The translations under genes and the position numbers were made by a program. A model generated the notes under the pieces. That model made no database searches, was not told the DNA's origin, and was given only the letters and a program-made list of their open reading frames with translations. From assembly GCA_902762805.1 (NCBI GenBank), contig CACWPQ010000023.1:1-64000 (forward strand): a stretch of DNA of 64,000 nucleotides, in the 5' to 3' direction. The DNA comes from an uncultured Bacteroidota bacterium (GTDB taxonomy: Bacteria; Bacteroidota; Bacteroidia; Bacteroidales; P3). Shown piece by piece: positions 50,823-60,300 of this stretch. The stretch's first letter is position 1. Each line of letters begins with the position of its first letter.

Positions 50823-51752
50823 CTATTTTGATTTGTTTCGTTTCAGGAGGAAGGGCAGCAGCACCTGGTGGAAGCCGCGGCAGACGTCGACGGGCTGGTA
50901 GTCAATGCGGTACTGCAGGGCGTGCTGCTGCAGCGAGGCGAAGTCGGAGGCCATCTGCTGGCGGTAGCGGTCGGCGATTTGGGAGGGGGTGAGGCGTAGC
51001 TGCTGGCCGGTCTCGAGGTCGATGAAGAGGGTGGGGCGGTCGCCGTAGTCGAGGTTGAGTTCGTGGACGGAGTGGTAGGTGTGGAAGAGGATGACTTCGT
51101 GCTTGTTGTGGCGGAGGTGGCGGAGGGCGTCGAAGAGGGGTTCGCGCTGGTCGTCGCGGACGAGGGCGTCGGTGAAGATGGCCACGAGCGAACGGCGGTG
51201 CAGCTGCTCGGCGACGAGGTGGAGGCTTTGATGGAGTGAGGATTGGGGCGTGAGCGGAGAGGAGGTGTCGATGGGTTGGAGAAGGGAGTCTAGCTCGCCG
51301 AGCAGGTATTGCTGGTGCAGGCGGCTGGAGCGGCATGGGGTCTGCAACTCGATTTGCGGCGCAAGGAGGGTGAGGCCAAAGGCGTCGCGCTGGCGGTGCA
51401 GCAGTTCAATCAGCACAGCGGCAGCGTAGGTGCTGAAAGTCAACTTGTTGGGATGCTCTGCATCGCCGTGGCGCTCCGTGGGGAAGAGCATCGAGCCGCT
51501 GCGGTCAATCACCAGCTGGCAGCGAAGGTTGGTCTCCTCTTCGAACTGCTTGACGTACAGGCGGTCGGTGCGACCATAGAGGCGATAGTCGATGTTGCGT
51601 GTGGGCTCGCCGGGGTTGTACTGGCGGTAGTCGGAGAATTCGGCCGAGAAGCCGTGGAAGGGGCTCCGGTGGCGGCCCGTGATGAAGCCTTCGACCACCT
51701 GGCGGGCGTAGAGGTCGAGCGAACGGTAGCGGTGTATGTGGTCGAGGTTCAC
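50823..51752 (-). CDS. DUF58 domain protein (von Willebrand-like)
   Basis: A 309-residue protein. Motifs FITGRHRSPFHGFSAEFSDYRQYNPGEPTRNIDYRLYGRTDRLYVKQFEEE and LVIDRSGSM are typical of DUF58 proteins. The DRSGSM sequence is a MIDAS-like D-x-S-x-S. Such proteins are usually beside a MoxR ATPase, which I do not see here. The gap to trxA holds a 7-bp array and a large hairpin. Confidence 0.88.
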   Translation of the reverse strand: MNLDHIHRYRSLDLYARQVVEGFITGRHRSPFHGFSAEFSDYRQYNPGEPTRNIDYRLYGRTDRLYVKQFEEETNLRCQLVIDRSGSMLFPTERHGDAEHPNKLTFSTYAAAVLIELLHRQRDAFGLTLLAPQIELQTPCRSSRLHQQYLLGELDSLLQPIDTSSPLTPQSSLHQSLHLVAEQLHRRSLVAIFTDALVRDDQREPLFDALRHLRHNKHEVILFHTYHSVHELNLDYGDRPTLFIDLETGQQLRLTPSQIADRYRQQMASDFASLQQHALQYRIDYQPVDVCRGFHQVLLPFLLKRNKSK

Positions 51753-51764
51753 TTTTTTTTGAGG

Positions 51765-51802
51765 AGTCAGGAGGTAAGGAGTCAGGAGGTAAGGAGGTGA
51801 TT
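51765..51802 (-). repeat. 7/8-bp repeat array, units GGAGTCA/GGAGGTA
   Basis: Four to five alternating units between trxA and the DUF58 gene. On the minus strand some units contain TGA. Confidence 0.65.
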
Positions 51803-51810
51803 TTTGAAAA

Positions 51811-51848
51811 CCGGGTACCTGTTTTAACAGTTTTCGGCAGGTACCCGG
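51811..51848 (-). terminator. Hairpin after trxA
   Basis: A perfect 11-bp stem (CCGGGTACCTG with CAGGTACCCGG) and a 16-base loop. On the minus strand it is followed by TTTTC and A-rich sequence. It may terminate trxA. A partial piece of the dispersed 3'-end repeat (GGGGAACGGTAGG) adjoins. Confidence 0.6.
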
Positions 51849-51880
51849 CAGGGGAACGGTAGGAACCTACCAAGGAAGGC

Positions 51881-52183
51881 CTAGAGCAGTGCGTTGAGCT
51901 TCTCGGCGAGGGTCTCTTTGGCGACGAGACCCACGCTCTTGTCGACCACTTCGCCGCCTTTGAAGAAGAGGACGGTGGGGACGTTGCGGATGCGGAAGCG
52001 GGCGGCGAGGTCGGAGCACTCGTCGACGTCGGCGGTGCCGATGGCGATGCGACCTTCGTATTCTTTTTCAAGCTCTTCGATGCGGGGAGCGAGGGCTTTG
52101 CAAGGGCCACACCAGGTGGCGCCGAAATCGATCATGGCCGGGCCGGCGATGATGCTGTCGAAGTTTTGTTCTGTGACTTTCAT
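51881..52183 (-). CDS. trxA: Thioredoxin
   Basis: A 100-residue cytoplasmic disulfide reductase with active site WCGPC (Cys25 and Cys28), the cis-proline motif RNVPTVLFFKGGE and the usual core ADVDECSDLAARFRI. The length is normal for TrxA. It lies downstream of der with a 7-bp A+T-rich array between. Confidence 0.95.
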   Translation of the reverse strand: MKVTEQNFDSIIAGPAMIDFGATWCGPCKALAPRIEELEKEYEGRIAIGTADVDECSDLAARFRIRNVPTVLFFKGGEVVDKSVGLVAKETLAEKLNALL

Positions 52184-52186
52184 GAT

Positions 52187-52217
52187 GGAAATTATAAATT
52201 AAAGATTAAGAATTAAA
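52187..52217 (-). repeat. 7-bp tandem repeat array, unit AAATTAA-like
   Basis: Four units (AAATTAT, AAATTAA, AGATTAA, GAATTAA on the plus strand) between der and trxA. The minus strand contains TAA in several units. Confidence 0.7.
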
Positions 52218-52240
52218 ATTTGTGGATGTTCATTTTGAGG

Positions 52241-53548
52241 TTATTTTGCGCGGAAGTAGATGGTCATGGGGACGCCGTGGAAGTCCCACATCTCGCGCAG
52301 GCGGTTCTCGACGAAGCGTTTGTAGGGGTCGCGGACGTACTGCGGCAGGTTGCAGAAGAAGACGAACTGGGGGTAGGGGGTGGGGAGCTGGGTGATATAC
52401 TTGATTTTGATCCACTTGCCCTTGACGGCGGGGGGCGGGTTCTGCTCTTTGACGATGGGGAGGAGGGCTTCGTTGAGCTCGGCGGTGGAGATGCGGCGGC
52501 TGCGGGCCTGGTAGACGGCGCGGGCGGTCTCGAGCACCTTGAAGATGCGCTGCTTGTTGATGACCGAGGTGAAGACGATGGGCACGTCGTCGAAGGGGGC
52601 GATGCGAGAGCGGATGAGCTGCTCGAAGTCGCGGTGGGTGTTGTGGTCTTTCTCGACGAGGTCCCATTTGTTGACCACGATGACGACGCCCTTGTGGTTG
52701 CGCTGGATGAGGGAAAAGATGTTGAGGTCCTGCTGCTCGAGGCCCTGGCTGGCGTCGAGCATGAGGATGCATACGTCGGCGGCCTCGATGGCGCGGACGG
52801 AGCGGAGGACGGAGTAGAACTCGAGGTTCTCGGTCACCTTGGCTTTGCGTCGGAGGCCGGCGGTGTCGACGAAGTTGAAGTCGAAGCCGAAGAGGTTGTA
52901 GCGGCTGAGGACGGAGTCGCGGGTGGTGCCGGCGATGGGTGTTACGACGGAGCGGTGCTCGCCGGTGATCATGTTGATGAAGGAGGATTTGCCGACGTTG
53001 GGGCGGCCAACGATGGCGATGTTGGGGAGGTCGGATGACGGAGCCTCGAGGTCGGAGGCGGGGAGGTCTTTGACCAGTGCGTCGAGGAGCTCGCCGGTGC
53101 CGCTGCCGGTGATGCCGGCGATGGGGAAGGGGTCGCCGAGGCCGAGGGCGTAGAACTCGCCGAGGGCGTTCATCTGCTCGGAGTTGTCGACTTTGTTGAC
53201 GGCGAGCACGACGGGCTTGGGCTGGCGGCGCAGCATGTCGGCCACGTCCTCGTCCATGGGGGTGAGACCTTCGCGTGCGTCGACGAGGAAGAGGATGGTG
53301 TCGGCCTCGTCGATGGCGAGGCTGACCTGACGGCGGATTTCGTGCTCGAACTCGTCGTCGCCGCCCATGACGTAGCCGCCGGTGTCGATGACGGAGAAGC
53401 GCTTGCCGTTCCAGTCGGAGTGGCCGTACTGGCGGTCGCGGGTGACGCCGGCGGTGGAGTCGACGATGGCGTCGCGGCTCTCGGTGAGGCGGTTGAAGAG
53501 GGTGGATTTGCCGACATTGGGGCGGCCTACGATGGCGACGATGCTCAT
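52241..53548 (-). CDS. der: Ribosome-biogenesis GTPase Der
   Basis: A 435-residue protein with two GTPase domains. The first: [23 protein letters not shown]. The second: [37 protein letters not shown]-like C-terminal domain follows ([37 protein letters not shown]). Der acts in 50S ribosome assembly. Length and motifs are normal. Confidence 0.97.
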   Translation of the reverse strand: MSIVAIVGRPNVGKSTLFNRLTESRDAIVDSTAGVTRDRQYGHSDWNGKRFSVIDTGGYVMGGDDEFEHEIRRQVSLAIDEADTILFLVDAREGLTPMDEDVADMLRRQPKPVVLAVNKVDNSEQMNALGEFYALGLGDPFPIAGITGSGTGELLDALVKDLPASDLEAPSSDLPNIAIVGRPNVGKSSFINMITGEHRSVVTPIAGTTRDSVLSRYNLFGFDFNFVDTAGLRRKAKVTENLEFYSVLRSVRAIEAADVCILMLDASQGLEQQDLNIFSLIQRNHKGVVIVVNKWDLVEKDHNTHRDFEQLIRSRIAPFDDVPIVFTSVINKQRIFKVLETARAVYQARSRRISTAELNEALLPIVKEQNPPPAVKGKWIKIKYITQLPTPYPQFVFFCNLPQYVRDPYKRFVENRLREMWDFHGVPMTIYFRAK

Positions 53549-53603
53549 TTCAGTGGTCAGTGTTTAGTGGTCAGTGGTCAGTGGTCAGTGGTCAGTGGTC
53601 AGT
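53548..53603 (-). repeat. 7-bp tandem repeat array, unit TCAGTGG (plus strand)
   Basis: Seven to eight nearly perfect units between the DUF5723 stop and the der start. The minus (coding) strand reads TGACCAC, with TGA in every frame just behind the DUF5723 stop. Confidence 0.9.
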
Positions 53604-53604
53604 T

Positions 53605-55119
53605 TTACTGTTCGTTGGGGGTCAGGACGGAGCCGACGGGGTCGAACATGGGGCGCTTCTTGCCGCCCTTGCCGAGGAGGAGGTTGATGCCGGTCTTGAT
53701 GTTGAAGGCTTTGGAGTCGGTGAGGTAGATGCTGGAGACGTAGTCGGCCATGAGGTAGGTTTGGAAGGCGGTGCCGATGGAGAGGGTGAGGCCGACGCCG
53801 GGGTTGAAGAAGTCCATGCTTTGGCCGTCGTAGACGATGGAGGAGCCGAGGATGAGTTCGACCCAGTTGAAGAGGTTGGCCGAGAAGGAGAGTGTGGTGT
53901 TCCAGCGGAAGGTGTTGGAGAAGTTGTCGGCGATGCCGGCGGCGGAGACGGGGTTGGAGTGGGTGAGGATGCCGCGGTCGATCTGGCCGTGGAAGAGGAG
54001 GCCGGCGCGGAGGTAGTTGAGGAAGGTGAAGGAGGCGCCGAGGTTGATTTTGGTCGGGACGGCGGTCCAGTAGTCGCCGGAGTCGGCCACGGTGCGCGGC
54101 ACCATGCCGTCGAGGCGCTCCTGGAGGTAGTCGGCGATGGAGTCCATGTTGAAGGAACCCTGGTCGATGACGCTGCTGATGTCGACACCGTTGAACTCGA
54201 TGGCTCCCTGACCGTATTTGGGCACGACGGTGTAGACGTTCTTGTTCCAGTGGATGCCGGCGGAGATGTCGTTGATGGCCAGCGAGAAGGAGAAGGGGCC
54301 CATGTCCCAGCGGGCGCCGATGTCGAAGGCGAGGCCGCGGTTGGAGAAGAGGCCTTTCATGTAGTCGGAGACGGTCTTGTTTTTGAAGTCGAAGCCGTTG
54401 ACGGTGTCGTAGGGCACGGCCGCGGCGGCCTGGAGTTCGTAGTACATGCGTGCGGAGACCTGGTCGAGGTCGGGGTCGGTCTCGAGGACGACGCGAGTGC
54501 GGTCGGTCTGCGCGCTAGCCACGCCGCCGAGCAGTTTGACGTGGGCGCCGACGGTGAGGTTGAGCTTGTCGATGTGGAAGGCGCCGCCGACGCTGGCCTC
54601 GAGGTAGGACTGGGCGTTGAAGATGTCGCCGTTGAGCAGCTCGAGTTCGTTGACCACGGCGCCGTCCTCGCCCACGTTGCCCTGCAGGAGGGCGTTGACG
54701 GTGGAGATGGGCAGGCCGACGCTGAACTGGTTGACCAGGCGGAGGTTGGCGTTGAGGTAGAGGTCCTTGATTTTCATTCCGAAGCCGAAGAGCTGCACGT
54801 TGGCGCCGAGGCGGAACTGGTTGTCCTCGTGGAGGCGTCGGAGGATGGTGTCGATGTTGATGACCGACATCTGGCGGGCCTTGTCGTAGTGGATGATGTC
54901 GCTCATCGCCAGTGGGCTGCCGAATTGGGCCTCGAGGCCGGGGAGCATGAGGTAGAAGGTGTTACGGTAGGGGTGGAAGGCGGGGTTGAGCAGGTTGGAC
55001 TGCGGCGTGCGTATGGCGTGGTAGAAGAGGTTGTTGGTCTCGTCGAACTGGGCGCGCACGGTGGCGGTGCCGGTGGTCAGCATCAGGCTGGCGAGGAGCA
55101 GTAAATGTATTCTTTTCAT
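53605..55119 (-). CDS. DUF5723 outer-membrane-associated protein
   Basis: A 504-residue protein. Signal peptide MKRIHLLLLASLMLTTGTATVRAQ. The body has beta-barrel-like strands (LYLNANLRLVNQFSVGLPISTV, FSFSLAINDISAGIHW, LGASFTFLNYLRAGLLFHGQI) and the DUF5723 start NLFYHAIRTPQSNLLNPAFHPYRNTFYLMLP. The family belongs to Bacteroidota with no settled function; a barrel or porin-like role is inferred. The lipoprotein gene upstream ends 15 bp before it, so the two are co-transcribed. Confidence 0.8.
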   Translation of the reverse strand: MKRIHLLLLASLMLTTGTATVRAQFDETNNLFYHAIRTPQSNLLNPAFHPYRNTFYLMLPGLEAQFGSPLAMSDIIHYDKARQMSVINIDTILRRLHEDNQFRLGANVQLFGFGMKIKDLYLNANLRLVNQFSVGLPISTVNALLQGNVGEDGAVVNELELLNGDIFNAQSYLEASVGGAFHIDKLNLTVGAHVKLLGGVASAQTDRTRVVLETDPDLDQVSARMYYELQAAAAVPYDTVNGFDFKNKTVSDYMKGLFSNRGLAFDIGARWDMGPFSFSLAINDISAGIHWNKNVYTVVPKYGQGAIEFNGVDISSVIDQGSFNMDSIADYLQERLDGMVPRTVADSGDYWTAVPTKINLGASFTFLNYLRAGLLFHGQIDRGILTHSNPVSAAGIADNFSNTFRWNTTLSFSANLFNWVELILGSSIVYDGQSMDFFNPGVGLTLSIGTAFQTYLMADYVSSIYLTDSKAFNIKTGINLLLGKGGKKRPMFDPVGSVLTPNEQ

Positions 55120-55134
55120 AAGTAAATCAGGAGT

Positions 55135-56475
55135 TTATTTGATGAGACCATTTTCAGTGACGGGGATGTTGAAGTTGGCAGCCACCGCGGCCTGGAGGCT
55201 GGCGCGGATGCGGAGGTAGTCCTCGCGGCGGATAACGACGAACTGGTCGTTGGAGTAGAGGCCCACCTTCAGGCGCAGCGTGCGCCACTGCTTGATGTTC
55301 TCCACGTCGTGATTGGTGAGCATCGCCGGGACGCGCGTATGCGTGGTGTCGTAGGCGCGGTAGCTTCCGCGGTAGGGAGGATGCATCTCGTGGAGTTTGC
55401 CCGCGCGTATTGTTTGGTTGTCGAAGAGGTGCGTCAGCGTGCGTCCGTCGGCATCGAGCATCTGCGCATCGACCTTGAGGTCGACCGGGATGTGGTTGTA
55501 GAAGTCGAGCATCAGCTTCAGCGAGTCGACATTGACATGCAGGCTGTCGTGGATTTTGCCGACGATGGAGTCGAGGTTGAAGTCGGAGGTGCCGTCGCCG
55601 AGGTCGAGGTCGTAGGTGTAGGAGAAGTGGCCCATGTTGATGTCGAACGGCACGCGGACGTTGGCACCAATCGAATAGATCAGGCGCGCCATTCGCAGGG
55701 TGTCGAGCATTTGGGCGAAAGAATAGCTTTCCCAGTCGATGTATTGGATGCTGGATTTCACCTTGAGGTTGAACCGGAAGGAGACGTCGATCTGGCGGGG
55801 GTAGCTGTTGACGATGGAGGCCAGATTGATGCTGTCGTATTCCACGTGCAGTCCTTCGCGCAGGTTGTCCACCTCGACCTCGGTGACCGAGGTCAGGGGG
55901 TCGAACTGGCGCGTAACGCCGTTGCGGTCCACGTAGGTTACCAGCATTTCGCTATACGAGGCTGTGATGTGCTCCATCACACTTGCCGGTTCGCCGCGCG
56001 CTGCTACCGACAGGTTGACCCACAGCTCTTTGATGGCCAGCGACGAGTTGGCCAGCTGCTCTAGGTCGGCATTGTCGAACAGGGGGATGGGGATGGACTG
56101 CGAGATGGTGGTGTCCTTCTCGTAGAGGTAGGTTTCATCCTTCGGCATCGGACGCGGAGTGCTCTTGGCGATGTAGTTGCTCAGCGGGTAGATGGTGTCG
56201 CTGTAGACGCCGTCCCATTTGACGGTCAGTACCTCGTTGTTGGCTTCGATGTAGCCGGTGAAGTCCGAGCTGAGGTTTGCCAGCAGGTCGTTGAAGCTCA
56301 TCTGTCCGCTGGCAACCGGCAATGCATAGTTGGGCGAGAGGGAGCCCTCGATGTGGATGGGGTGGCGCAGGATTTCGAGGTCGTCGTCACGCAGGCACGA
56401 CACTGTGGTCAGTGTGCCTATCACCACTGCGGCAACCACAAGGAATCTCTTCAAGAGTGTAGGTTTGTTAGTCAT
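55135..56475 (-). CDS. Large lipoprotein of unknown function
   Basis: A 446-residue protein with a lipoprotein signal (FLVVAAVVIGTLTTVSC, lipid Cys near residue 27). The mature part is beta-rich with repeated statements like VNLSVAARG, VSFRFNLKVKSSIQ and LDLGDGTSDFNLDSIVG, suggesting stacked beta-sandwich modules. It starts the pair with the DUF5723 gene and has a full promoter. The function is unknown; a surface or envelope assembly role is only suggested by its partner. Confidence 0.8.
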   Translation of the reverse strand: MTNKPTLLKRFLVVAAVVIGTLTTVSCLRDDDLEILRHPIHIEGSLSPNYALPVASGQMSFNDLLANLSSDFTGYIEANNEVLTVKWDGVYSDTIYPLSNYIAKSTPRPMPKDETYLYEKDTTISQSIPIPLFDNADLEQLANSSLAIKELWVNLSVAARGEPASVMEHITASYSEMLVTYVDRNGVTRQFDPLTSVTEVEVDNLREGLHVEYDSINLASIVNSYPRQIDVSFRFNLKVKSSIQYIDWESYSFAQMLDTLRMARLIYSIGANVRVPFDINMGHFSYTYDLDLGDGTSDFNLDSIVGKIHDSLHVNVDSLKLMLDFYNHIPVDLKVDAQMLDADGRTLTHLFDNQTIRAGKLHEMHPPYRGSYRAYDTTHTRVPAMLTNHDVENIKQWRTLRLKVGLYSNDQFVVIRREDYLRIRASLQAAVAANFNIPVTENGLIK

Positions 56476-56520
56476 TCTATATCAATTTTTTATACTTATT
56501 CCTTATTTATATATGCAACT

Positions 56521-56553
56521 GCAAAGATACATATTATTTCCCATAGTGACAAA
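56521..56553 (-). promoter_or_regulatory. Full promoter TTTG-N20-TATCTTTGC
   Basis: On the minus strand TTTG (56550-56553) and TATCTTTGC (56521-56529) have consensus spacing. It drives the lipoprotein-DUF5723 pair and overlaps the gap after the UspA-like gene. Confidence 0.72.
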
Positions 56554-56557
56554 TTAT

Positions 56558-57352
56558 TTAGTCGCAAAGGATGTAGAGGTCGTCCCTTGGATTGAGGAAA
56601 AGCACTGGGGGACAGGATTTTTGGTGGAGCAGTCGCAGCTCGGGACGGGGCAGGAAATGGTCCAGCAGGTCCTGTTCGCGGGAGTCGGTGGTGGAGGCGA
56701 TGAGGAGCGAGGGGTTCAGGTCGAGGAGTTCGAGGTCGACCTTGGTGGTGCGCTCCAGCTGCACGGTGCTGTAGTCCAGTTCCAAAGGGCGGAATATCTT
56801 GTCGACAAAGCGCAGGTTGTTGCTGCACTTCTGTCGCAGGCCGGCGTCGCGGTAGGCGGGGTGGGCGATGGTGATGCGGCTGCCGAGGAAGCGGGCCAGG
56901 TAGGAGGCCCAGACGAGCTTCTCCTTGCCCTCGCGCTGGTGGGTGAGGCTGAGGGCGGAGTTTTGAATTTCGAATTTTGAATTTAGAATTATGAATTCTG
57001 AGTTTTGGGAGGGGATGCAGAGGTAGGCTATCTTGCAGCCGCGGAATTCGCGCAGGAGGGTGCGGGGGTGGGCGAGGGAGGAGCGCGGTGCGGAGGGGTT
57101 GAAGGCGGTGACGGCGAGGATGCCGTTGAAGGCGGTGGGGAGCCCGTCGAGGGCGGTGCGCCAGTCGCCCACGAGGCTGGCGAAGGGCACTCCGAGCGCT
57201 TCGAGCCAGCGGTCGTCGCCTTTCTGGCGGGCCACATGCAGCACCATGAGCCCCTTGTGGTTGAGCCGTTCGGCGAAGTGGCGCGCCCAGTGGAGCACGG
57301 TGGCGGCATCCTCGGGGCGGTCGATGCAGGCTATGACGAACTGGTCTTTCAT
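56558..57352 (-). CDS. UspA-like nucleotide-binding stress protein (two halves)
   Basis: A 264-residue protein. The first half has MKDQFVIACIDRPEDAATVLHWARHFAERL and FNGILAVTAFNPSA. The second half has EKLVWASYLARFLGSRITIAHPAYRD and DLNPSLLIASTTDSREQDLLDHF, consistent with two universal-stress-protein folds in tandem. The ATP-binding G-x2-G-x9-G motif is not evident. A 7-bp array is translated at residues about 117-134 (QNSEFIILNSKFEIQNSA) in the junction between the halves. The ATG overlaps the stop of the T9SS protein gene (ATGA). Confidence 0.7.
   Translation of the reverse strand: MKDQFVIACIDRPEDAATVLHWARHFAERLNHKGLMVLHVARQKGDDRWLEALGVPFASLVGDWRTALDGLPTAFNGILAVTAFNPSAPRSSLAHPRTLLREFRGCKIAYLCIPSQNSEFIILNSKFEIQNSALSLTHQREGKEKLVWASYLARFLGSRITIAHPAYRDAGLRQKCSNNLRFVDKIFRPLELDYSTVQLERTTKVDLELLDLNPSLLIASTTDSREQDLLDHFLPRPELRLLHQKSCPPVLFLNPRDDLYILCD
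56958..57003 (-). repeat. 7-bp tandem repeat in coding sequence, unit GAATTTT/GAATTTA
   Basis: Six to seven units inside the UspA-like gene, read without a stop on the minus strand as SEFIILNSKFEIQNS. Confidence 0.85.
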
Positions 57353-60300
57353 CGGATGAGTGTGATGTCGCCTTTGAAGTCGTTCCCCACGCCGTTGTGG
57401 CAGCGGATGTGGCAGGTGTAGGTGTAGACGCCGGGGAGGCAGTTTTCGCCGTTGAAGCGGCCGTCCCAGCGGCAGTCGGTGGGGTTGTCGCAGCGGAAGA
57501 CACACTGGCCCCAGCGGTTGAAGATGGCGATGGAGAGCTCGGAGAGGACGTTGCTGGAGAGGTCGAGCACGTCGTTGATGCCGTCGCCGTTGGGGGTGAA
57601 AGCGTTGGGGATGGAGAAGTCGGGCTCGCCGCAGGTGAGCAGCTTGGCGTTGATGGTCACGGTGGCGGTGGCGGTACAGTTGCCGGAGGTGGCAGTGACG
57701 GTGTAGGTGGTGATGGTGTCGGCCGGGGTGGCTGTGGTGTTGGGGGCGGTGGGGCGGTCGACGGTGGAGGCGGGGGTCCACAGGTAGGTGGCGCTGGGGA
57801 TATCGGTGGCATGGAGGGTGATGCTCTCGCCGAGGAAGATGTCGGTGCGGTCGGCCCAGGCACGGAAGCCGTCGAGCGAGCGGTTGCGGGTGATTTCCGT
57901 TGTGTCCACTATGGGGCATCCGTCGGAGGTGAGCAGCGTCACGTGGCTGCCCTCGCAGAGGCCGCGGATGATGGTGTCTGTCGGTATGCCGTTAAGGCTG
58001 TAGTTGATGTGGATCCATCCGGTGCAGCTGTCGGAGCATAGTGGGTCGGAGACGCGCTTGGTGTACTCCGGACGGGAGGGGTTCTCGATGGTGATATCCT
58101 GTTCGACGAGGCATCCGTAGCCGGCAATGGAGATGCGGTAGGTGCCGGGGGGGAGGTTGGAGGCTGTGAAGGTGCGGTTGCCGTCGAAGGCGAAGGGGAT
58201 GGGCGGGATGACGGAGAGGGTGATGGAGTCGGCCAGGAGGCCGTTGGTGATGCGGATTTGAATCGAGGCGTCGGCGGAGTCGTGGCAGGAGACGGGCTGG
58301 GTGAGGATGGGTTCGATGAGGTTGTAGGTGCGCACGAGGAAGGTGTCCACTTCGGAGCAGCCTGTGGCGGAGATGCGGAGGAGGTAGACGCCGGCCTGGC
58401 TGACCCAGGGGTTGGCCACGGTGGGGTCGCTCACGCCGGGGGTGAGCCATTCGTAGGTGGCGCCGATTTGGGGCTGGGGGCCGATTTGCACAGAGGAGCC
58501 GCTGCAGGAGATGTAGGGTGTGAAGGTGCGGCCGGTGCCGATGACGTGGACGGTGTGGCGCTGGGTGTCGGCTTCGGAGCATCCGCCGGGGAGGCGTGCG
58601 ATGAGGGTGACGGTGTAGATGCCGCCGGCGGAGTAGGTGTGGGAGGGGTTGCGGAGGTTGGAGGTGGAGCCGTCGCCGAAGTCCCAGTGGAAGGCGGTGC
58701 CGCGGCCGGTGTTGCGGAATTGGATGGTGTAGGGTGCACAGCCTGCGGTGGGGGGTATGAATTCGGCCACGGGGAAGTCGTCGGTGACGTTGAAGCGGAA
58801 GAGGGCGTTGTTGCAGTTGGAGGCGGCGTTGGTGTCGCTCCAGGCGCCTGGGGTGATGGGGAAGGCGTTGGTGCCGCCGCAGGAGGCGCAGACGGACTGG
58901 TAGAGTGTGGCGAGGCGGTCGAAGCGTGAGGTGCCGCCGTCGACGTGGTCGCCACCCCCGCGCGAGGAGCCGGTCGAGACGTCGTGCAGCTCGCCGAAGA
59001 AGGTGGCGTAGTCGAGTTGGCTGGCGTTTTGGTCGAGGGCGATGATGTAGAAGTCTTGGCCGTCGGTGGAGTCGCTCCAGGCGCCGGTGGTGGTTTCCAT
59101 GCCGGTGGTGCCGGCGGTGTACCAGGTGGTGTTGCCGTAGCCGACGAAGTCGCGTCCCCATCCGGCGGCGTAGACGCGGTTGCAGATGTCGGCGGCGAAG
59201 GCTGTTGGGGAGAGGTTGACGCGGCCGGGGGTGCCGAAGGTGGTGCTCCAGACGTAGGCTGAGAGGTCGGGTTTGAGGCGTGCGAGGAGCATGCCGGCGC
59301 CGGCGACGCTGTAGCCGGCGTTGCGGATGAAGGTCATGGAGCTGCCGGGGGCGGTCTGTCCGAAGAGGAAGACTTCGTCGTGGCGGCCTGTGCGGACGAA
59401 GTAGAGCTGGTCGTAGTCGTTGGCGCCGATGAAGGTGGAGGCTATGAGGCGGTCGCCGTTGTAGGAGATTTTGGCCACGAAGCCGTCGGCGTTGCCGCCG
59501 CCGTAGGCGGTCTGGATGGTGCCGGGGGTGGTGGGGAGGTTGCGGCTGTTGGTGCCGCCGCAGATGAGGAGGTTGTAGGCGGAGTCGACGTCGATGGAGT
59601 AGACGGCGTCGTCGCCGGCGCCGCCGAAGTAGGTGCCCCAGAGGAGGTTGCGCAGGTTGTGGTCGAGTTTGAGGACGATGCCGTCCTGCCGTCCGCCACG
59701 GTTTGCCTGCAGGGCATCGGGGCTGACGGGGAAGTCGGTGCTGAAGGTGGTGGAGCCGAGGTATATGTTGTTGAGGTTGTCGGTGATGATTTCGCCGCGG
59801 GCGCCGTCGCCGTAGTTGTAGTAGAGCGAGTCGTTGCCTTGCATGGTGACGAGGTAGTTGTTGTTGTAGTGGTTGCGGTAGTTGAGTCCGTCGTTGCCGG
59901 AGCCGCCGATGTAGGTGGATGCGAGGAGGGAGGTGCCGTCGGCGCTGAGGCGGGAGACGAAGATGTCGCTGCCGTTGGGGTAGGGGATGGTGGGGGAGAG
60001 GTAGTTGATGGGCATGCCGCCGGCGAAGGCGGTCTGGAAGGCGGTGGGGGTGACGGGGAAGTCGGCGGAGCCGGTGGTGCCGAAGACGATGAGTTCGTCG
60101 AAGGTGTTGACGAAGAGGCTGTGCGGCATGTCGCTGGAGGCGCCGCCGAGGTAGGTGGCGTAGAGGCGCTGGGTGCCGAGGGTGTCGAATTTGAAGATGC
60201 CGATGTCGACGCCGCCTCCGGGGGTCATTTGGTAGGCGCCGAGGGAGGTGGGGTAGCCGATGTCGAAGACGAGGCCTGCGGTGTAGGCGTTCTTTTCGGA

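Noticed and set aside
53548..53603. TCAGTGG array considered as a CRISPR, origin iteron or parS-like site
   Set aside because: There are no spacers. The 7-bp unit is too short for iterons, and the same kind of array occurs at many gene borders.
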